Part shown: piece by piece, positions 1 through 6,634 of the stretch | How positions within the stretch are numbered: position 1 is the stretch's first letter | Layout of the letters: every line of letters begins with the position of its first letter | Assembly (NCBI GenBank): GCA_017464045.1 | Contig: JAFUEG010000092.1 | Location: forward strand, 1-11,359 | Origin: Lachnospiraceae bacterium | GTDB lineage: Bacteria; Bacillota_A; Clostridia; Lachnospirales; Lachnospiraceae | Length of the DNA stretch: 11,359 nt | Direction of reading: 5' to 3' | The notes under the pieces: generated by a model | Told to the model about the DNA's origin: nothing | Database searches by the model: none | The model's input: the letters and a program-made list of their open reading frames with translations, nothing else | Made by a program: the position numbers and the translations under genes

Positions 1-174
1 ATACAGATAAACCTTGAAAACAACTACAAGGATCTTGCTATCGGTGCAAGAAAAAATGCAGAAAAAAGGCTGGGCGAATTAAAGGCTGACGGTTCCTTAA
101 GTGATAAGGACTATGCCAAGCTTAAGGCTACACTTGATGATTACACAAAGCGTATGGAAGGATATCATCATTAA
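1..174 (+). CDS. C-terminal end of an unidentified protein (partial, 5' end outside window)
   Basis: The first reading frame is open from base 1 and ends with TAA at 172-174, giving the last 57 residues of a protein that begins before the window. The visible part is hydrophilic and strongly helical (NAEKRLGELKADG, then DKDYAKLKATLDDYTKRM), ending in GYHH. The pattern of two short helices around a DGSLSDKDY turn resembles SHOCT-like or other short helical C-terminal tails, but I cannot assign a family. Its stop codon lies one base before the start of the FMN transferase gene, so the two are very likely co-transcribed and translationally coupled. From context it could be the substrate of that enzyme (an FMN-binding or other extracytoplasmic protein), but no flavinylation motif is visible in the part present. 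Confidence is for the coding call, not for a function. Confidence 0.75.
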   Translation: MQINLENNYKDLAIGARKNAEKRLGELKADGSLSDKDYAKLKATLDDYTKRMEGYHH

Positions 175-175
175 T

Positions 176-1258
176 ATGAACAGAAAAATTATTGAATTTT
201 TAAAAATGCTTATGCTGGCTATCGTTCTTATACTTGTATTTGTAGCATACAAAAAGAGCAATAGCAACAGCGGTGGTGACTATGTATATCAGACAGTCTA
301 TGATTTTGCTATGGGTACGTCTGTGGAGGTCACTATCTATGGTAATAAGGATAAGAGCTTCAAGCCGGATTATATAGTCGATAAGATTAAAGAGCTTGAT
401 GAGAAGCTGATATCATGGCGAAGTGAAGATAGTGAGCTATATAAATTGAATCATGAGTATAAAGTCGGTGAGCCTTATTATATTAGTTATGGTTTGATGA
501 AGCCGCTTATGGATTCGGCTGTTCTATCCGTTGATAGCTTTGGGGCACTTGAACTTACCATAAGACCGCTTGCAAATCTATGGAATATCGAGGAAGCAAC
601 GTCAGAGAATTTTACCGTTCCTACGGATAAGCAAATTAAAGAAGCATTAAAATATGTTGATTATAAAGCTGTTGATGAAGTTATGTATGAGCATGATAAT
701 TATGTCGTGTTTGATAAGGAAGGCATGATGCTTGACCTTGGCGCAACAGGAAAGGGATATGCCCTTGATGTGGCATATGAAATGCTTACAGAACATAACA
801 TAAGCGGAGCTATGGTGAGCGTGGGCGGAAGCATCTTAATCTACGGAACAAAGGATTCTTATAAGAAAGAGGATAATACCTGGAAGGTGGGAATCCGTGA
901 CCCGAAGGGTTCACAGGAGGATTTGATAGGTTATCTGGAGTATCCGTGTGAGGATGGATTTAGCAAATACATTTCAACCTCCGGAAGTTATGAAAAATAT
1001 ATTGAAAAGTATGGAGTTATATATCACCATATCCTCGATAGTAACACAGGTTATCCGGCAGCTTCGGGACTTGCTTCGGTAACAGTGGTTTGTGATAACG
1101 GACTAAAAAGTGACGGCTTATCCACCGCATGCTTTGTACTTGGGTATGAAAAATCTAAGGATTTGTTAAGGCATTACAATGCGGAAGCAGTATTTATAGA
1201 TGAGGATAATAACGTAACGGTTACTGACGGACTTAAAGAGTTTTATAAGGAGAGATAG
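176..1258 (+). CDS. apbE: FAD:protein FMN transferase, ApbE family, membrane-anchored
   Basis: ApbE enzymes use FAD and Mg2+ to attach FMN through a phosphoester bond to Ser/Thr of extracytoplasmic flavoproteins. The ATG at 176 gives 360 residues; the frame is open further upstream, but that part overlaps the preceding gene, and a GGAAGGA-like site lies upstream of 176. Residues 9-25 form one hydrophobic segment followed by KK; there is no lipobox cysteine, so it is probably an N-anchored protein facing outward rather than a lipoprotein. Family motifs appear in order: MGT (46-48), LDLGATGKGYALD (186-198), SVGGS (215-219), STSGSYEKY (267-275), HHILDSNTGYPA (284-295) and SDGLSTACFVLG (312-323). 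By family comparison, A190, D313 and T317 should be the Mg2+ site. Length is normal. It sits in a tight run with a secreted protein and an ABC transporter, suggesting that its acceptor works in the same surface complex or is the gene ending at 174. Confidence 0.93.
   Translation: MNRKIIEFLKMLMLAIVLILVFVAYKKSNSNSGGDYVYQTVYDFAMGTSVEVTIYGNKDKSFKPDYIVDKIKELDEKLISWRSEDSELYKLNHEYKVGEPYYISYGLMKPLMDSAVLSVDSFGALELTIRPLANLWNIEEATSENFTVPTDKQIKEALKYVDYKAVDEVMYEHDNYVVFDKEGMMLDLGATGKGYALDVAYEMLTEHNISGAMVSVGGSILIYGTKDSYKKEDNTWKVGIRDPKGSQEDLIGYLEYPCEDGFSKYISTSGSYEKYIEKYGVIYHHILDSNTGYPAASGLASVTVVCDNGLKSDGLSTACFVLGYEKSKDLLRHYNAEAVFIDEDNNVTVTDGLKEFYKER
1247..1252 (+). promoter_or_regulatory. Strong ribosome binding site of the secreted protein gene
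   Basis: AAGGAG lies inside the last codons of the FMN transferase gene, eight bases before the ATG at 1261. It fixes that start and shows that translation of the two genes is closely linked. Confidence 0.8.
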
Positions 1259-1260
1259 TT

Positions 1261-2190
1261 ATGAAAATCAAGGAAAAGAAAACAAGTAAATTATTGGTGC
1301 TTCTTATGACAGCTGTTATGCTGTTTGCAGGAGTGACAGGAGGTTTATGGGGAGAAAGCTTAAATGCTAAGGCTGCTTATGTAACACCTAGACTTTTGGT
1401 TACCGGTGCGGATATAGACGGCGGAAGTGTAAAGGCAGGAGAAGAATTTGATATGGTTCTTCACCTTAAAAATGAATCAACCACCACCAAGCTTATGAAT
1501 ATAAGTCTTAAGCTTTCAAGTGAGGATAATCAGATAATCACAACCTCGGGTTCAGATTCCATTTACATAGACAGTATAGATATGGATACGGAGTATGATG
1601 TAACGGTAAGCCTTAAGACAAGGGGAAATCTTGAACAAAAGACATATACACTTAATGTCTCATATACCTATGAGGATAAGAACAGATATACATACGAGGA
1701 TACAGCAGCAGTTTCTGTACCGGTTATTCAGGAGCCGAAGCTTTCTACATCAGAAAAGAGAGTTTCAAAGTCAACCATAACTGTAGACGGAAAAACCAGC
1801 TTTTCCTTTAAGCTTAATAACCTCGGCAAGGATAAGGTTTACAATGTCAGCGTTGATTTTACAGGAGACAATATCAAGGATATCTCCACCTATGTCGGAA
1901 CCATTGATGTGGGTATGAGTAACTCCGTTGATATGTCCGTAACAGGTGAAAGTGTAGGAGAAGGAAAGGTCGTTGCGGTTATAAGCTATGAGGATGCAGA
2001 GGGTAATGTAAGCTCCTTTGAGGAGGAGTTTTCGTTAAATGTTATTGCTCCGATTGATGAAGAAAATCTTAAGAAAAATGACGGAAAGGTAAGCACAGGC
2101 CTTTTAATCGGCGGCGGAGTATTTCTTCTTATAGCTATTATTATAGTTGTCGGAGCGGTCAAGAAGAAAAAGGAAAAGCAGTACGAATAA
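1261..2190 (+). CDS. Secreted, C-terminally anchored protein with two Ig/CARDB-like domains (COG1361-like)
   Basis: This 309-residue protein has a typical Gram-positive signal peptide: a KIKEKKTSK basic start, a hydrophobic core at about 11-28, and an AKA cleavage motif at about 36-38. Two beta-rich domains follow, at about 40-155 and 158-263, each built of alternating strands such as FDMVLHLKN and FSFKLNNLG, like the CARDB/COG1361 S-layer-type domains that bridge ABC exporters and envelope proteins. A transmembrane helix at about 279-300 and a KKKKEK tail anchor it in the cell membrane with the domains outside. No catalytic motif is seen. It starts two bases after the FMN transferase stop and is followed after 12 bases by an ABC ATPase. 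The likely role is an extracytoplasmic accessory or binding subunit of that transporter. The function is inferred from position; the domain type is judged from its beta-strand pattern only. Confidence 0.8.
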   Translation: MKIKEKKTSKLLVLLMTAVMLFAGVTGGLWGESLNAKAAYVTPRLLVTGADIDGGSVKAGEEFDMVLHLKNESTTTKLMNISLKLSSEDNQIITTSGSDSIYIDSIDMDTEYDVTVSLKTRGNLEQKTYTLNVSYTYEDKNRYTYEDTAAVSVPVIQEPKLSTSEKRVSKSTITVDGKTSFSFKLNNLGKDKVYNVSVDFTGDNIKDISTYVGTIDVGMSNSVDMSVTGESVGEGKVVAVISYEDAEGNVSSFEEEFSLNVIAPIDEENLKKNDGKVSTGLLIGGGVFLLIAIIIVVGAVKKKKEKQYE

Positions 2191-2202
2191 AGGGATAAAA
2201 CT

Positions 2203-2964
2203 ATGTCTAAAAATATAATTATTAAAACAGATAAATTATGCAAGAGCTTTTCTGTCGGAGGTAGTACACAACATATCATAGAAAATATGGATTTGGAAAT
2301 CTACGAGGGTGATTTTACTGTTATCATGGGTTCCTCGGGAGCGGGTAAATCCACTCTTTTGTATGCACTTTCGGGTATGGATAAGGCAAGCAGTGGTAAG
2401 ATTTTATTTTGTGATAAGAATATTACCGGCTTTAACAGTGACCAGCTTGCTATATTCAGAAGAAGGCATTGCGGCTTTGTATTTCAGCAGGTGCATCTTA
2501 TAGATACTATGAGTGTTATGGATAATGTATTAAGTGCGGGACTTCTGACAGGACAGAACAAGAAGCAGCTTGTTAAAAAGGCTAAAGAATTATTTAATGA
2601 GGTCGGCATAAGCGGAAAGCTTTGGAATAAGTTTCCTAATCAGCTCTCCGGTGGTGAGGCGCAGCGTGTAGGTATAGTCAGGGCACTTATCAATTCTCCG
2701 TCCCTTGTATTTGGAGATGAACCGACAGGTGCGTTAAACAGTGCCAGCAGTACTGCGGTTTTGGATGTTTTGACTGAGGTAAACAGAAACGGACAGTCGA
2801 TAGTGATGGTAACTCATGATATGAAATCTGCAAGAAGAGGCAATCGTATTATTTATTTAAAGGACGGTGCGATATGCGGAGAATGTGAGCTTGGAGCTTA
2901 TGAAAGCGGGGATAAGGCAAGACACGAAAAGCTTCAGGCTTTCCTTGCCGAGATGGGATGGTAG
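2203..2964 (+). CDS. ABC transporter ATP-binding protein, MacB/LolD-type
   Basis: Cytoplasmic ATPase of 253 residues that powers the FtsX-type permease encoded next. All motifs are intact: Walker A GSSGAGKST (43-51), Q-loop Q95, signature LSGGEAQR (148-155), Walker B LVFGD with catalytic E173, and the H-loop histidine H205 in VTHD. The short spacing and the GDEPTGAL motif are those of the MacB/LolD/BceA group that works with FtsX permeases. A C-terminal tail after about residue 225 is somewhat longer than the minimal fold. The site AAAGGG at 2189-2194 is eight bases before the ATG. The permease gene starts three bases after the stop, so the two products are surely partners. The substrate cannot be read from this subunit; MacB-type systems often move no solute through the membrane but transmit force to the outside. 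Confidence 0.95.
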   Translation: MSKNIIIKTDKLCKSFSVGGSTQHIIENMDLEIYEGDFTVIMGSSGAGKSTLLYALSGMDKASSGKILFCDKNITGFNSDQLAIFRRRHCGFVFQQVHLIDTMSVMDNVLSAGLLTGQNKKQLVKKAKELFNEVGISGKLWNKFPNQLSGGEAQRVGIVRALINSPSLVFGDEPTGALNSASSTAVLDVLTEVNRNGQSIVMVTHDMKSARRGNRIIYLKDGAICGECELGAYESGDKARHEKLQAFLAEMGW

Positions 2965-2967
2965 AAT

Positions 2968-5340
2968 ATGCTTGGAAAACTGATTAAATCTAATTTCAAA
3001 AAAGATTTTTCACATATGATGACATTTTTTCTGATCATGGTTCTTTCTGTTGTTTTACTTCACAGCGGAATAATGATTCTTATAGGGTATGGCAAGCTGT
3101 TTGATATAAAAAAGGAAGAATTAAACAGTGCAGACCTTATGGTGCAGTATAATATGGAACGTGATAGGTTTTTTGAATTGGAGGAGCTTATTGCGTCCGC
3201 AGATTATATAGCATCATATGAAAAGATTAATCCTATACAGAAGGAATTTGTAAAGGAAGATGAAGAGTATGACTCGGACAGCAAGGATGCATATGATACA
3301 AGCAGAGTTTATCTTCAATGCCTTCCGTACGGAGAATGGGGAGAGATAGAGGCTCCCGATTTTGTTGAGCTTTCCGATAAGGAATATGATAATCCCATAT
3401 ACATTTCAATAAATGTAAATACCAATTTTTTTAAAGTAAATCTGGACGATGAGATTGAAGTAACAGTAGATGGCAGACCACGTACCTTTCATGTGGCAGG
3501 TATATTTCAGGGAATGTTATCTTCTTACGGCATAACATATGTTGACTCGAAAACCTATAACGAATGGTATAATGAACGCCAAAGCAGACTTGATGGTTTT
3601 GAGGAGGAAGGATATTCTGTTTACGATTTCGGAATTATTTATATGAAGGTAAATGAGGGAATAAAACCGCAGGATGCAGCCGGAAGACTTACAAAAACCT
3701 TTAGTGAACACTATATCATGGCTTATGCCTGGGATGTTGATTCCTATATTACAGAGTCGGTTTATATGCAAAACATTGTTTCAGCGATACTTAGCCTGTT
3801 TGCAATAATCATAACAATTATTTCCATGATTATCATATACTTCAGAATATCCAACAGTATAGAGCAAAATATCGTCAATATGGGTGCGTTAAAGGCTCTC
3901 GGATATACCTCAAAGCAGATAAGGACGTCCATGGTGATAGAATTTGCAGCAACTACATTTGCGGCAGTTGTAACAGGCATAGGACTCTCATATATGATTA
4001 TGCCTGTGATAGAAAATGGAATGAGAAGCTTTTGCGGACTGGTATGGGATTACGAATTTGATTTAGTAGCGGCTTTAATTACAGCCTTAATAATAGTCGG
4101 AACGGTTATTGTCGTTTCCATGGCGAGTACAAAATCCATAACAAAGCTTGATCCTGTCCGGGCATTAAGATTCGGAGTTGCTTCAAAAAGCTTTAAGAAA
4201 AATCCTGCACCGATCGAGAGAACGAGCGGTCCGCTTACATGGATACTTGCTTTAAAATCAATACTTAGAAATACTAAGCAAAATATCCTGCTTTTTGTAA
4301 TTATGCTTTCAATCGGTGCCGTTACAACCTTTGCAGCATATCTTACATACAATGTAATATTTGATATAACCAATCTTTACAGGATGTTAAACAGTGTTGC
4401 ACCGGATGTTGAACTGTCTATAGATGATGAAAATGCCTTATATGAATTGAAAAATCTTCCTGAGGTAGAGCATATCTGGTGGATGAATTATGCTGAAATG
4501 ACAGTAGAAGGATACTCGGTAACTGCAAGCATTACAGAGGATTGGCGGGATATACCGGAGGTAAATGTATATGAGGGAAGGGTACCTGTCTATGATAATG
4601 AGATAACCATAGGTGGCGGACTTGCCGGTATACTGGGTGTAACCATAGGCGATGAGGTAAGCGTAAGCTATGGAGAGTTTGAAAGAAAATATTTAATAAC
4701 CGGACTTCAGCAGGGGGCACAAAATGATGGAAGGGATATATCCTTAAACGAGGACGGTGCAAGACATCTTGGATATGAGTTTGATAAGACAAGTGTCGCT
4801 GTGCTTGTAAAAGGACATACCCTTGATAATTCAAACAAGCTTGTAGAGGATGCAGAGGATATGTATGGTTATAAGCTGTGGTCTTATGCCAATGCGATAG
4901 ATGCTTTGGAGAATGGAGAAAACAGTATAGTAACGATAGCTGTTGCGATTGTTGCCATGCTGATAATAATCTCACTCCTGGTTATAGTTCTATCTATGAA
5001 TCTTCTTGTTAAGACCATAATAATTAAAAGACAGCGGGAGCTTGGAATCAAAAAGGCTATCGGCTTTTCAAGCAGTCAGCTTAGAATGGAGCTTGCTTTA
5101 TCCATGATGCCACAGATAACCATAGGCGGTATAGTCGGAGCAATAATCGGATGTAAGGGCTCCAACAATATGCTTACCATGATGCTTAATTCTCTTGGTA
5201 TTATGAAGTCCAATATGAAGGTCTTTCCTATGATGGGAATTGTTGCGGTAGTATTTGTAATGATAGTTTCATTTTTAATAATCTGGATACTGTCGGCAAG
5301 GATTAAAAAGATATCGGCCTACTCGCTTATAACAGAGTAA
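2968..5340 (+). CDS. ABC transporter permease with two FtsX/MacB-type halves
   Basis: A 790-residue integral membrane protein with about eight transmembrane helices (near 18-39, 268-291, 322-345, 366-386, 437-460, 653-680, 707-728 and 755-776). This is the 4+4 plan of fused FtsX permeases: each half has one helix, a large outside domain (about 45-265 and 465-650), then three helices. Conserved FtsX coupling segments are visible: MGALKALGYTSKQI near 305-318, KLDPVRALRF near 393-402, and RELGIKKAIGFSSSQL near 690-705. The outside domains are acidic and rich in aromatic residues, suitable for binding a protein or peptide. It follows the ATPase gene by three bases and ends the operon at a stem-loop over the stop codon. 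Possible roles are export, lipoprotein handling or force transmission to a cell-surface partner. Gene order suggests the partner is the anchored Ig-like protein or a flavoprotein. Confidence 0.93.
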   Translation: MLGKLIKSNFKKDFSHMMTFFLIMVLSVVLLHSGIMILIGYGKLFDIKKEELNSADLMVQYNMERDRFFELEELIASADYIASYEKINPIQKEFVKEDEEYDSDSKDAYDTSRVYLQCLPYGEWGEIEAPDFVELSDKEYDNPIYISINVNTNFFKVNLDDEIEVTVDGRPRTFHVAGIFQGMLSSYGITYVDSKTYNEWYNERQSRLDGFEEEGYSVYDFGIIYMKVNEGIKPQDAAGRLTKTFSEHYIMAYAWDVDSYITESVYMQNIVSAILSLFAIIITIISMIIIYFRISNSIEQNIVNMGALKALGYTSKQIRTSMVIEFAATTFAAVVTGIGLSYMIMPVIENGMRSFCGLVWDYEFDLVAALITALIIVGTVIVVSMASTKSITKLDPVRALRFGVASKSFKKNPAPIERTSGPLTWILALKSILRNTKQNILLFVIMLSIGAVTTFAAYLTYNVIFDITNLYRMLNSVAPDVELSIDDENALYELKNLPEVEHIWWMNYAEMTVEGYSVTASITEDWRDIPEVNVYEGRVPVYDNEITIGGGLAGILGVTIGDEVSVSYGEFERKYLITGLQQGAQNDGRDISLNEDGARHLGYEFDKTSVAVLVKGHTLDNSNKLVEDAEDMYGYKLWSYANAIDALENGENSIVTIAVAIVAMLIIISLLVIVLSMNLLVKTIIIKRQRELGIKKAIGFSSSQLRMELALSMMPQITIGGIVGAIIGCKGSNNMLTMMLNSLGIMKSNMKVFPMMGIVAVVFVMIVSFLIIWILSARIKKISAYSLITE

Positions 5341-5357
5341 TATTTTGCTCTGTTATG
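5328..5357 (+). terminator. Stem-loop over the permease stop codon, possible terminator
   Basis: ATAACAGAG at 5329-5337 and CTCTGTTAT at 5348-5356 are perfect reverse complements. With two A-U pairs and two G-U pairs the stem grows to 13 pairs (5328-5340 with 5345-5357) around the four-base loop TATT. The left arm includes the last codons and the TAA of the permease. No U-tract follows directly; only TTTT at 5366-5369. It may be a weak terminator, a 3' end stabiliser of the transporter mRNA, or an operator, since its right arm runs into the region upstream of the next promoter. Confidence 0.4.
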
Positions 5358-5370
5358 AATCGATATTTTG

Positions 5371-5379
5371 TGGTACAAT
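5371..5379 (+). promoter_or_regulatory. Extended -10 promoter candidate for the cysteine hydrolase operon
   Basis: TGGTACAAT at 5371-5379 matches an extended -10 element (TG, one base, then TACAAT). No good -35 hexamer stands 16-18 bases upstream; TTATGA at 5353-5358 is 15 bases away and weak. The TG extension could make up for this. Transcription would start near 5386, leaving a leader of about 30 bases before the ATG at 5417. Confidence 0.45.
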
Positions 5380-5416
5380 CATTTAGTATAAGTTTTGATT
5401 GAAAGGATGCTTTGAC

Positions 5417-5935
5417 ATGGGAAAATTATTGATTGTTGTGGATATGCAGAAGGATTTTATAGATGGTTCTCTTGGAACCAAAGAGGCGGTTGCCATAGTT
5501 GACAACGTGGCTTCATATATAGAAAAATGTGAGAAGGACGGTTTCGATATCGTCTTTACAAGAGATACACATGGCGAGGATTATATGGATACGCAGGAAG
5601 GAAAGAAACTTCCGGTTATTCATTGTATAAAGGATACAGAGGGCTGGCAGATAGATAGGAAGCTTAGAAAATATGCAGAGGGAAAGCTTATATTTGATAA
5701 ACCAACCTTTGGTAGTGTAAAGCTTATGAATTATGTTATGGAAAAGGGATATGACGAGATACATTTGCTCGGACTTTGTACGGATATATGTGTTATATCC
5801 AATGCTATGCTGGTTAAGGCTGCACTTCCTGAAGCAAGGATATGTGTTGTGGAAAGCTGCTCTGCCGGAGTTACACCGGAAAGCCACAAAATTTCTCTTG
5901 AGGCGATGAAGTCCTGCCAGATTGAGGTGGTATAG
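5417..5935 (+). CDS. Cysteine hydrolase of the isochorismatase/nicotinamidase family, probable nicotinamidase
   Basis: A 172-residue cytoplasmic alpha/beta hydrolase. The ATG at 5417 is preferred over an upstream in-frame TTG at 5399 because GAAAGGA at 5401-5407 lies just before it at normal spacing. The catalytic triad of the family is visible: D9 in VVDMQKDF, K95 in FDKPTFGS, and C125 in GLCTDICVISNA. A nicotinamidase-like metal site is also present: D50 and H52 in TRDTHGED, H69 in VIHC, and perhaps E61. True isochorismatases lack this metal site, so nicotinamidase (nicotinamide to nicotinate plus ammonia, NAD salvage) is the best guess. A different amidase of the same superfamily remains possible. 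The stop codon touches the ATG of the DUF5662 gene, so the two are coupled. Confidence 0.88.
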   Translation: MGKLLIVVDMQKDFIDGSLGTKEAVAIVDNVASYIEKCEKDGFDIVFTRDTHGEDYMDTQEGKKLPVIHCIKDTEGWQIDRKLRKYAEGKLIFDKPTFGSVKLMNYVMEKGYDEIHLLGLCTDICVISNAMLVKAALPEARICVVESCSAGVTPESHKISLEAMKSCQIEVV

Positions 5936-6556
5936 ATGATTAAGGCCTGGGAGCATTTTAAAACCATTACAAAGCATAAGTATGAGGTTATGAAAAACTG
6001 TTTTGCCTGCGGGCTTTATAAGCAGGGCATTTTACATGACCTTTCCAAATATTCATGGACAGAGTTTTCCATGGGAGCCAAGTATTATCAGGGTAACAGA
6101 AGCCCTAACGATGCGGAAAGGGAAGCAAAAGGATATACAGAGGCATGGCTTCATCATAAGGGAAGAAATAAGCATCACCTCGAATACTGGATTGATTACA
6201 GTGTGGATAAGTCCAAGGGTATCGTAGGTATGCCTATGCCTAAGAGATATGTTATAGAAATGTTCTGTGACAGGGTGGCTGCCTGCAAGATATACCAGAA
6301 GGAAAATTATGATAAGAAGAATCCTTTGGAGTATTACATGAAGGGCAGGGCAGGAAAGCTTTTACATGAGGATACAAAAAAATTGCTTGAAAAGTATCTT
6401 TATATGTGTGCCGAAAAGGGTGAGGATTTTACCTTCAGATATATAAAAAATAAAGAGGTTATCCCTATGAGAAGGGATGCATTAAGTAAAATAGTGGCTT
6501 TTTTTATAAGATGCAAGGAAAAAGCAACAGGTGAAAGCCTGGATGTTGATAACTAA
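5936..6556 (+). CDS. DUF5662 family protein, HD-domain-like residue pattern
   Basis: This 206-residue soluble protein fits the DUF5662 family common in Lachnospiraceae, recognised by KAWEHFKTITKHK at the start, GILHDLSKYS (31-40), KYYQGNRSP and LHHKGRNKHH (72-81). No function is established for the family as far as I know. The His/Asp series H14, H34-D35, H73-H74, H80-H81 and D112 is spaced much like the metal ligands of HD-domain phosphohydrolases, in a mainly helical protein; this is inference. The C-terminus (about 180-206) is basic, then acidic. No signal peptide or membrane helix is seen. The ATG follows the preceding stop with no gap, and GAGGTGG at 5924-5930, inside the upstream gene, is its ribosome site. 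The product probably acts in the same nucleotide or NAD-related pathway as the hydrolase, but that rests on gene order only. Confidence 0.85.
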   Translation: MIKAWEHFKTITKHKYEVMKNCFACGLYKQGILHDLSKYSWTEFSMGAKYYQGNRSPNDAEREAKGYTEAWLHHKGRNKHHLEYWIDYSVDKSKGIVGMPMPKRYVIEMFCDRVAACKIYQKENYDKKNPLEYYMKGRAGKLLHEDTKKLLEKYLYMCAEKGEDFTFRYIKNKEVIPMRRDALSKIVAFFIRCKEKATGESLDVDN

Positions 6557-6634
6557 AACAACATAGATAATTAGGAATTATGTGTATTTTACTTAATTAA
6601 GGGGTATAAAGAACATAACGATAGAGGGAATACT

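Noticed and set aside
101..175. Upstream extension of the FMN transferase reading frame by 25 residues
   Set aside because: It would overlap the end of the preceding gene by 74 bases, and the added residues precede the natural membrane anchor. The ATG at 176 gives a normal N-terminus.
4532..4975. 147-codon minus-strand frame inside the permease gene
   Set aside because: The composition (rich in His, Leu, Gln and Pro) is that of an antisense shadow, and the + strand gene has clear family motifs throughout.
5399..5416. TTG start adding six residues to the cysteine hydrolase
   Set aside because: The ATG at 5417 has GAAAGGA at proper distance, and the family normally begins just before the VVDMQ strand.
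5513..5977. 154-codon minus-strand frame over the cysteine hydrolase
   Set aside because: It lies opposite a gene with intact catalytic residues, shows no motifs, and is an antisense shadow.
6567..6601. Small inverted repeats ATAATT-AGG-AATTAT and CTTAATTAAG before dnaE
   Set aside because: Short AT-only palindromes are expected by chance in a spacer of this composition, and no T-run follows as in a terminator.
6546..6610. Promoter for dnaE in the 78-base gap (TTGATA at 6546, GATAAT at 6566, TATAAA at 6605)
   Set aside because: No pair of hexamers has a 16-18 base spacing, and TATAAA lies too close to the ribosome site. A promoter may exist, but I cannot place it.
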